Of a stretch of 7,711 bases of DNA, positions 1-4,663 are shown piece by piece; within the stretch, counting starts at the first letter, position 1, and each line of letters starts with the position of its first letter. Below the pieces are notes generated by a model. The model was not told the DNA's origin, made no database searches, and was given only the letters and a program-made list of their open reading frames with translations. The position numbers were made by a program, and so were the translations under genes. The stretch lies in contig JAKALX010000165.1 of assembly GCA_021823905.1 (NCBI GenBank), forward strand, positions 1-7,711, given 5' to 3'. The stretch is from Chloroflexota bacterium. Its GTDB lineage: Bacteria; Chloroflexota; Dehalococcoidia; Tepidiformales; Tepidiformaceae.

Positions 1-25
1 AGGCCCCTCAATCATTGAGGGGCCT
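1..25. terminator. Perfect 12-bp hairpin, probable intrinsic terminator
   Basis: The arms AGGCCCCTCAAT and ATTGAGGGGCCT are exact reverse complements around a single C, so in RNA a stem of about 10-11 bp with a small loop would form. On the plus strand only two T's follow before the sequence turns mixed. On the minus strand the stem is preceded by AA and any T-tract lies outside the window. It is well placed to end minus-strand transcripts coming from the sulfur operon through the IS remnant, or to act in both directions. The hairpin is seen directly; terminator function is inferred. Confidence 0.6.
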
Positions 26-49
26 TCGCATTTGCCGGCCAACGCCGGG

Positions 50-311
50 TGGTCTTGGCCCGAGTTGCCGGACACATTGGCTAAGCTGCGGAGGCAGCGA
101 GATCTGGGGACTTGAGCGTACAGGCCTCGTAGTCAGCCGGCGAGCGGAAGCCCAGGGCGGAGTGGATGCGGGTGCGGTTGTAGAAGACCTCGATGTACTC
201 GAAGACGGCGGTTCGGGCGGCGGCAACGGTTGCCAGCGGCTGGCGGTAGACGAGCTCCGTTTTGAGGGTCGCAAAAAAGCTCTCGGCGACGACGTTATCC
301 CAGCAGCCTGC
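50..311 (-). mobile_element. IS3-family insertion sequence remnant (3' end)
   Basis: This stretch holds the distal end of an IS3-family element on the minus strand: the last 76 codons of the transposase (stop at 81-83), then a short non-coding tail. The tail read on the minus strand, about 75 down to 50, is GTGTCCGGCAACTCGGGCCA followed by AGACCA. That resembles IS3-group terminal inverted repeats and is my guess for the outer boundary. The other end of the element is absent: recognisable transposase sequence starts at about 311, exactly where the neighbouring dsrE-like gene ends. No second terminal repeat or target duplication can be assigned. The element is therefore a deletion remnant and cannot move by itself. 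Confidence 0.6.
81..311 (-). pseudogene. IS3-family transposase (OrfB), C-terminal fragment
   Basis: Reading the minus strand from 311 gives AGCWDNVVAESFFATLKTEL and continues through a segment with YNRTRIHSALGFRSPADYEA to a TAG at 81-83, 76 codons in all. The WDN..(A/V)ESFF..LK.E block is the end of the rve/DDE integrase domain of IS3-family OrfB and contains the third catalytic acidic residue (the Glu of AES). The YN..R.H..LG..SP..Y block is the usual IS3 OrfB tail. The N-terminal part of OrfB, the first two catalytic Asp residues and all of OrfA are missing. The upstream reading frame runs at once into the 3' end of the dsrE-like gene and has no start codon or ribosome binding site. It is non-functional, though the remaining frame is intact, so the truncation looks fairly recent. 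Confidence 0.88.
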
Positions 312-670
312 TAAAAGCTCAGCGTAGAGGCGCCGGACGCCATGTACTCCACGACGTTCGCCGCCGTGACGATGGTTGCCCCCTCCACCAGGTCGTCCTG
401 TGTGATACCGCGTGGGTTGGTGCAGGCGCTGCAGGCCCAGATCTCACCGCCGTTGCGAATGAAGGCCTCGAGTGTCTCCTTCAGCGGCGGGAAGCCCTCA
501 TGCTGTACGCCCGCCGCATAGCCTTTCGTGGCGAGCCAGACGCCATCAATCGTGAGCAGGACCTTTGTTTCCTGGTCGGCCGTCGCGCCCACGTTACCGA
601 CAATGAAGGGCAGGATGGCCCGCTCCGGGTCTTCCTTGCCGTGCGTGCAATTCACAAGAACCTTCGCCAT
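311..670 (-). CDS. DsrE-family sulfur-relay protein
   Basis: This 119-residue cytoplasmic protein has the size and pattern of the DsrE/DsrF-like family. It starts with the first beta strand (KVLVNCTHGKEDPERA), has a central LLTIDGVWLATKGYA segment, and a conserved cysteine block, IWACSACTNPRGI (Cys80 and Cys83), after a helix. Family members accept or pass on sulfane sulfur on such a cysteine, often with a TusA partner; the neighbouring upstream gene encodes one. The ATG at 668-670 is supported by AAGGAG at 678-683, about 7 bases upstream. The gene lies 33 bp downstream of the TusA-like gene and is last in the operon. Its TAG (311-313) touches the IS3 remnant, but the C-terminus (GASTLSF) looks natural, so the protein is probably complete. 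Family assignment is firm; the precise substrate is unknown. Confidence 0.85.
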   Translation of the reverse strand: MAKVLVNCTHGKEDPERAILPFIVGNVGATADQETKVLLTIDGVWLATKGYAAGVQHEGFPPLKETLEAFIRNGGEIWACSACTNPRGITQDDLVEGATIVTAANVVEYMASGASTLSF

Positions 671-703
671 TGTCTTTCTCCTTGGGTGTTTGTTGAGATA
701 GCC

Positions 704-949
704 CTACTTCTTGCGAAGGAAGAAGCGGGTGTTGTGTTCGTCTTCCTCCAGGGAGGCAATCAACTGATTTCCAGTCATCCGGCTCCAGGCCGGGACGCCG
801 TTGCGCGAGGCCGGATCATCCGAGCGCACCTCCAGGACCTCGCTGCTCTGCAGCCGGGCGATGCGCTCTTTGATGAGTGGCGTGAGGTAAGCGCAAGACG
901 TGCCGGGTGCGTCGAGGACAGCTCTTGCTTCAGGGATGTTGGCCGCCAT
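704..949 (-). CDS. TusA/SirA-family sulfur carrier protein
   Basis: This 81-residue protein matches TusA in length and layout: LDAPGTSCAYLTPLIKERI (candidate sulfur-bearing Cys19 at the head of helix 1), then SEVLEVRSDDPASR (the typical V.sDDPa motif before helix 2), WSRMTGNQLIASLEED and a final strand, NTRFFLRKK. TusA proteins carry persulfide sulfur between a sulfurtransferase donor and acceptors such as DsrE proteins. The canonical CPxP motif is here C-A-Y-L, with a proline only five residues after the cysteine, so this is a divergent subgroup. The ATG at 947-949 has GAGGA six bases upstream. The gene sits 31 bp after the osmC-like gene and 33 bp before the dsrE-like gene, consistent with one transcript. 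A partner role with DsrE is inferred from adjacency. Confidence 0.82.
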   Translation of the reverse strand: MAANIPEARAVLDAPGTSCAYLTPLIKERIARLQSSEVLEVRSDDPASRNGVPAWSRMTGNQLIASLEEDEHNTRFFLRKK

Positions 950-980
950 CTATGGTCCTCTTCCTTCTTGTAGTGCCTGG

Positions 981-1538
981 CTAGACGAGCTCGATCGATA
1001 CGGGCACGGGGTTGCGGATGATGTCCAGAACCGGCGACGTCCGCTGCACGTATTCGCAGAGCTCTTCGAGCTTCTGGCGTGGGGCGTCGGCCTGGACCCT
1101 GTACGTGACCTTGATGCCGCTGTAACCGGGCCGCACCTCGTCCGACAATCCGAGGAACCCGAGGAGGTCAAGGTCGCCGCCGAGGTCGAATTCGAGCGAC
1201 CTCACCTCGATGCCCATCGCGGCGGCGTTGTATATGAAGCCAACGCTGAGGCAGGAAGCGAGCGCGTGCAGCGTTGCCTCCACGGCGTTAGGGCCAGCGT
1301 TCCCGCCGAGCAATACCCCCGGCTCATCGCCCACGAGGGTAAACGGCTGCAGTCTCGAGGAGTCCTCCTGACCTGCACCGAAGAAGCCCTGGATGTCCGT
1401 GTGGCAGCGCCCACCGCCGTCCCAGGTCGTGTGAGCGCGGAACTGGAACTTGGCCAGATCGGGCTCCTTCCTGATCGCCTCGATGGTATCGACAAGCTGG
1501 TTCACGTTGATTCCGTTGCGCATTGTCTGGGTTATCAT
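981..1538 (-). CDS. OsmC-family protein (thiol peroxidase or redox protein)
   Basis: This 185-residue OsmC/Ohr-superfamily protein has the two signature cysteines in context: Cys96 in NAVEATLHALASCLSVGFIY and Cys161 in KLEELCEYVQRTSPVLDIIRN. They lie 65 residues apart, close to the spacing in characterised OsmC proteins, where the pair reduces organic or inorganic peroxides. The segment WDGGGRCHTDIQGFFGAGQ and the PFTLVGDEP / LLGG region are typical of the longer YhfA-like subgroup. There is no signal peptide, so it should be cytoplasmic. The ATG at 1536-1538 is preceded by AGAAGGGAACC, a fair ribosome binding site. It is first in the minus-strand operon with the tusA-like and dsrE-like genes, which suggests a role with persulfides or polysulfides as well as peroxides. 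That substrate is inference; family membership is strong. Confidence 0.87.
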   Translation of the reverse strand: MITQTMRNGINVNQLVDTIEAIRKEPDLAKFQFRAHTTWDGGGRCHTDIQGFFGAGQEDSSRLQPFTLVGDEPGVLLGGNAGPNAVEATLHALASCLSVGFIYNAAAMGIEVRSLEFDLGGDLDLLGFLGLSDEVRPGYSGIKVTYRVQADAPRQKLEELCEYVQRTSPVLDIIRNPVPVSIELV

Positions 1539-1715
1539 GGTTCCCTTCTGTCCTCTGTCTCTGCGGCTAATAAGGCCGCGAGTCGATGTTCAGGAGAACG
1601 GACGCCGTTGCCCATCGGACGATCGTCCGATTTTGGCCCGTGCGGCTCCGTCCGAAACCCTTGCTGGTATTCTGTCGGGGACTCAAGTGAAGGCCGCTTC
1701 TCGCCGAGGAGCTCG
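1539..1715. promoter_or_regulatory. Divergent intergenic control region
   Basis: These 177 bp separate the divergent osmC-like and HD/LuxR genes and must hold both promoters. The centre contains a perfect 18-bp palindrome (listed separately). A weak minus-strand -10 candidate, TTATTA, is the complement of 1568-1573 and would serve the osmC operon. A weak plus-strand -10 candidate, TATTCT, lies at 1668-1673 ahead of the HD/LuxR gene. Neither has a convincing -35, so both are low-confidence. A small GCGGC/GCCGC inverted repeat surrounds the first candidate (1563-1579). Confidence 0.5.
1614..1631. promoter_or_regulatory. Perfect 18-bp palindrome, candidate operator
   Basis: ATCGGACGATCGTCCGAT reads identically on both strands. 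It lies near the middle of the divergent gap, its centre about 84 bp from the osmC-like start and about 93 bp from the HD/LuxR start. A perfect 18-bp palindrome has the size of a site for a homodimeric helix-turn-helix regulator. It could let one protein control both transcripts. The palindrome is seen directly; the operator role and the identity of the binding protein are inferred. Confidence 0.55.
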
Positions 1716-3338
1716 ATGTCGTCGATATCACGCCCAAACCTGCCTGACTCGATCGGAGGAGGCGCGCCCGCTCCGCGGGCCATCCGGACCTCCGATGTCC
1801 TTGGCGCCCTCTCACTTGCCTGCGACCTTGCCGTTGGTTTACCGGCGGAGCATGGCCTCCGCTCGTGTCTCGTTGCCATGCGCCTCGCACAGCGGCTGTC
1901 ACTGCCAGCCTGGGAACAGATCACCGTCTACTACACCAGCCTGCTCATGGACGCCGGCTGCACTGCTTGGACAAGCCAGATAGCCAAGCGGATGCTGACC
2001 GACGAAATCGTTGCGCGGCGTGAGCTCGTCTTCCACACGAACATCCGCAGCCCATTCCAGCTTGTTGGCTGGATGTGGCGCTTCCTCGCTCGCGGTGCAC
2101 CGTTCACGACCCGAGCAGGGCGGTTTGTGCATTTCGCAGCCCACGGCCCGGACGTCATGCGGGAAGGCTTTCACAACACGTGTGAAGTTGCCTCTGACCT
2201 GGCGGCGCGACTGGGCATGCCGGAGGAAGTGCAGGGAGCACTCCTGTCCGTCTTCGAGCAGTGGGATGGCGGCGGCTTTCCCCGCGGGCTGCAGGGCCAG
2301 AACATCCCCATGCCCTGCCGCGTCGTCTACCTGGCCGCCTTCTTCGAGGTGTTCCACGCCAGCGGCGGGCGCGCGGGAGCGATCGAGCTTACTCGCCGCG
2401 GCCGCGGACGAGCTTTCGACCCGGAGGCCGTGGATGCATTGCTCGTGGCGACGAACGAGGCGGACTTCTGGCAAGCATTCGAGAGCGATGAAAGCCTCTG
2501 GCCGGTCGTGATGAGCCTCGAACCGGAGAACCGCCTGCGCTGGACCAGTGAAGAGCAGCTCACCGACGCTGCCGCTGCACTCGCCGATTTCGCCGACATG
2601 AAGTCGGCCTACAGCCTCGGCCATTCGCGTCGTGTTGCCACAGCGGCCGAGGGCGTTGCGCTACGCCTCGGACTATCCGAAGTGGACGTACTGGACCTGC
2701 GCCGAGCCGCTCTTACGCACGATCTGGGCCTGGTTGCGGTTCCTTCGTTCGTTTTGGATAAGCCTCAGGCCAAGTTGACGCGGTCGGAATGGGAGCAGGT
2801 ACGCCTTCACCCGTACCACGGCGAACGGATCTTGAGTAACGTACCTGCGCTGCGCGGCGCGGCGGGACTGGTCGGCACCCACCACGAGCGTATCAACGGC
2901 GACGGGTTCCCCCGCGGCCTCAAGGAACGGCAACTCCCGGTTGGGGCGCAGATCATCGCAGTGAGCGACCGCTTTGATGAGCTCACCCACGATGCTCCTG
3001 ACCGGTCGGCTCTCGCTGCGGAAGAAGCCCTCAAGGTCATGGAAGAGGAGGTCGGCAGCAGCTTCTCCGCCGGTGTCTTCGAGCCTCTGAAAGGAACGCT
3101 GGGGTTCTCGGAGGCGGCTGCGCCTTCCCGACGGGAGTGGCCTGCGGGCCTCACGGACCGCGAAGTAGAGGTACTTCGCCTGGCAGCTCGTGGCTTGAAC
3201 AGACGAGAGACGGCGTCAAGACTCTTCGTGAGCGAAAGCACCGTCCGCACGCATCTTGAGCACATTTACGCGAAGATCGGCGTCTCCAGCCGGGCGGCGG
3301 CCACGCTGTTCGCAGTCGAGCACGAGTTGCTAGACTGA
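1716..3338 (+). CDS. Tandem HD-GYP-like phosphohydrolase with C-terminal LuxR HTH
   Basis: The 540-residue protein starts at the ATG at 1716, with GAGGAG at 1706-1711. The open frame extends further upstream, but only antisense to the osmC operon. Residues about 22-215 form a decayed HD module: the HD dyad is Met78-Asp79 and the GYP-like segment is WDGGGFPRG (183-191). Residues about 295-450 form an intact-looking module: HD at 335-336, LDKP near 350, HPYHGE at 365-370, HHE at 389-391, NGDGFPRG from 394, and VSDRFDE near 418. GFP replaces GYP, and HDLGL replaces the usual HDxGK. Residues 477-540 are a LuxR/GerE DNA-binding domain (GLTDREVEVLRLAARGLNRR, SESTVRTHLEHIYAKIGV). HD-GYP domains hydrolyse cyclic dinucleotides and LuxR domains bind DNA, so this may couple nucleotide sensing to transcription. 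It is divergent from the sulfur operon. The domains are clear; ligand and targets are unknown. Confidence 0.85.
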   Translation: MSSISRPNLPDSIGGGAPAPRAIRTSDVLGALSLACDLAVGLPAEHGLRSCLVAMRLAQRLSLPAWEQITVYYTSLLMDAGCTAWTSQIAKRMLTDEIVARRELVFHTNIRSPFQLVGWMWRFLARGAPFTTRAGRFVHFAAHGPDVMREGFHNTCEVASDLAARLGMPEEVQGALLSVFEQWDGGGFPRGLQGQNIPMPCRVVYLAAFFEVFHASGGRAGAIELTRRGRGRAFDPEAVDALLVATNEADFWQAFESDESLWPVVMSLEPENRLRWTSEEQLTDAAAALADFADMKSAYSLGHSRRVATAAEGVALRLGLSEVDVLDLRRAALTHDLGLVAVPSFVLDKPQAKLTRSEWEQVRLHPYHGERILSNVPALRGAAGLVGTHHERINGDGFPRGLKERQLPVGAQIIAVSDRFDELTHDAPDRSALAAEEALKVMEEEVGSSFSAGVFEPLKGTLGFSEAAAPSRREWPAGLTDREVEVLRLAARGLNRRETASRLFVSESTVRTHLEHIYAKIGVSSRAAATLFAVEHELLD

Positions 3339-3464
3339 ACAGGTCCACCGCGGGCGCCCGGGCAACCTCAGCTTCCCCGTCCAGTTGATGGGCCCAACCA
3401 CTACTGGGTTCCCCGGTGTCACGGTTAGCGTGTTCGACCTTGCCGGGGATTGAGCCCAACACGG

Positions 3465-4535
3465 TCACTCCCCAATCGTCTCCCGCCACAGGTCGATCGC
3501 TTTCTCCGCCGTGCTCCAGAACGGCAACTCCACCCGCCGGCCCAGCCGTGCCGACTCGTACGCTGCGAAGATGATCTCCAGCACGCGCCGGCCGTCTTCC
3601 CCCGTCGATTGCAGCTCTTCCCGGCCCGCACAGACGTCCACGAAGTGCTGCAGCTCCTGCTCGAACCCGAACTGCCAGGCCTCCTCGTACATCGGGTACT
3701 GCCAGGCCGGCTCGCGATGGGCTGGCCCGGTGGCCTCTTCTCCCGCAGCCGCGTACATCGCGATCGCCGGGCCTCGCTCCAGGTTCGCCGTCAGCCGGCC
3801 CTGCGTTCCGTACACCTCCAGGTAATCCAGCCCGCCGGGCATCGCCCACGAAGCCTCGGCCATCCCGATCAACCCGCCCGGGAAGTGCAGCGTCACCTCC
3901 GCGTGGTCCTCTGCGTCCGTCTTCGCGCCGTGCGCGAACTGCCCCAGCGTCGCGCTCACCGCTTCCGGCCACATCCCCAGCGTCCAGCAGATCGCGTGGA
4001 TGCTGTGGCACCCCAGGTCCATCAGCGCGCCGCCGCCAGCCCGCTCCACGTCCCAGAACCACGTCGAGTACGGGCCACCGTGGCACTGCGCCTGCTTCAC
4101 CAGGAAGGGGTCGCCCACCTTTCCTCGCCGCGCAAGCTCGCGCAGCCGCACGTACATCGGCGCGAAGAGCAGGTTCTCGCCATACATCAACACCACGCCC
4201 GCGCGCTTGCAGGCCGCGATGATCGTGTCCGCTTCCTCCAGGCTCAGCGCGAGCGGCTTCTCGCAGAGCACGTGCTTCCCGGCGTCCGCGGCGGCGAGGC
4301 ACACGTCATAGTGCAGGTCGTTCGGCGCCGCGATGGCCACCGCGTCCAGCTCGCAGTCCTCGATCATCGAGCGGTAGTCCTTGTAGTGCCGTTCGATCCC
4401 CCAGCGCCCCGCGAACTCCTCCGCCGAGTTCGGCGACGCGACCGCCACGACCTCGCCTCCCTGCACCTTCCGCATCGAATGCAGGTACAGATTCCCGATG
4501 AACTGCGCGCCAACCAGCCCGATCCGAAGCGTCAC
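3465..4535 (-). CDS. Gfo/Idh/MocA-family NAD(P)-dependent oxidoreductase
   Basis: The 356-residue protein has an N-terminal Rossmann fold (RIGLVGAQFIGN, residues 4-15), AIAAPNDLHYDV at 67-78, the family signature CEKPLAL at 91-97 (Lys93 being the usual catalytic/cofactor lysine), and the substrate-domain motif GGGALMDLGCHSIH at 167-180 with Asp173 and His177. The family oxidises or reduces hydroxyls on sugars, inositols and related compounds; the substrate cannot be read from sequence. The glycine loop is G-A-Q-F-I-G, with Gln where many members have the middle Gly. The start is taken as GTG at 4533-4535. It has no strong ribosome binding site of its own but overlaps the stop of an upstream 15-codon ORF (GTGA), suggesting coupled translation. 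It is divergent from otsA and convergent with the HD/LuxR gene. A role in sugar or compatible-solute metabolism is only a guess from context. Confidence 0.88.
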   Translation of the reverse strand: MTLRIGLVGAQFIGNLYLHSMRKVQGGEVVAVASPNSAEEFAGRWGIERHYKDYRSMIEDCELDAVAIAAPNDLHYDVCLAAADAGKHVLCEKPLALSLEEADTIIAACKRAGVVLMYGENLLFAPMYVRLRELARRGKVGDPFLVKQAQCHGGPYSTWFWDVERAGGGALMDLGCHSIHAICWTLGMWPEAVSATLGQFAHGAKTDAEDHAEVTLHFPGGLIGMAEASWAMPGGLDYLEVYGTQGRLTANLERGPAIAMYAAAGEEATGPAHREPAWQYPMYEEAWQFGFEQELQHFVDVCAGREELQSTGEDGRRVLEIIFAAYESARLGRRVELPFWSTAEKAIDLWRETIGE

Positions 4536-4579
4536 CGCTGCCTGCCCCCGGAGCCCCGACGTTCGCTGAAGACGCGCAT
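4532..4579 (-). CDS. Putative 15-residue leader peptide ORF
   Basis: An ATG at 4577-4579 (minus strand) is preceded by AGGAGGTGA (complement of 4582-4590), an essentially complete anti-16S match at ideal spacing and the best ribosome binding site in the window. It encodes MRVFSERRGSGGRQR and ends with TGA at 4532-4534, overlapping the GTG start of the oxidoreductase as GTGA. The peptide is Arg-rich (5 of 15). It could act as a translated leader that delivers ribosomes to the next gene by termination-reinitiation. Alternatively a one-base sequencing error or real frameshift hides a longer N-terminus for the oxidoreductase. No homology is claimed; the evidence is the ribosome binding site and the overlap. 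Confidence 0.5.
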   Translation of the reverse strand: MRVFSERRGSGGRQR

Positions 4580-4581
4580 GC

Positions 4582-4590
4582 TCACCTCCT
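4582..4590 (-). promoter_or_regulatory. Strong Shine-Dalgarno sequence of the leader ORF
   Basis: On the minus strand the bases read AGGAGGTGA, with the core AGGAGG at 4590-4585, five bases plus a short spacer before the ATG at 4579. It directs initiation at the leader ORF, not at the GTG of the oxidoreductase, whose start lies 44 bases further on. Confidence 0.7.
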
Positions 4591-4601
4591 CTGGCGCTCG
4601 C

Positions 4602-4607
4602 AGTATA
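4602..4607 (-). promoter_or_regulatory. Candidate -10 element for the oxidoreductase transcript
   Basis: The minus strand reads TATACT, five of six matches to the sigma-70 -10 consensus, in an otherwise very GC-rich gap. Transcription would begin near 4595, leaving a short leader of about 15-20 bases with the strong ribosome binding site of the 15-codon ORF. No recognisable -35 is found 16-18 bp upstream. The same bases on the plus strand (TATATC, 4604-4609) could serve otsA. Inference from motif and position only. Confidence 0.35.
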
Positions 4608-4663
4608 TCGCGCTCCGGCCGCCCCCCTTGCGCCGCAGCCGCGCCGGTAGTGCAGTAAGAGAC

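Noticed and set aside
8..314. Two open frames (99 and 88 codons) at the left edge
   Set aside because: They are alternative frames of the IS3 transposase remnant, whose true frame (81-311, minus) carries the recognisable DDE and tail motifs.
900..1715. Long upstream extension of the HD/LuxR open frame (to position 900)
   Set aside because: It lies antisense to the well-supported osmC-like and tusA-like genes, has no family resemblance, and the ATG at 1716 has a ribosome binding site and fits the domain start.
3411..3448. CCCCGG...CCGGGG inverted repeat between convergent genes as a terminator
   Set aside because: The 6-bp arms are 26 bases apart with only a weak inner CACG/CGTG stem and no T-tract on either strand.
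3340..3453. Protein-like frame in the convergent gap (reads GNLSFPVQLMGPTTTGFPGV and on to a TGA at 3451)
   Set aside because: It looks somewhat protein-like but has no start with a ribosome binding site, is under 40 codons, and I recognise no family. It could be a tiny gene remnant, but this is not supportable.
3151..4302. Long minus-strand open frame overlapping the oxidoreductase, and the 402-codon plus-strand frame at 3450-4658
   Set aside because: Both are Arg/Ala/Pro/Gly-rich shadow frames of a high-GC gene. The oxidoreductase frame has clear family motifs throughout.
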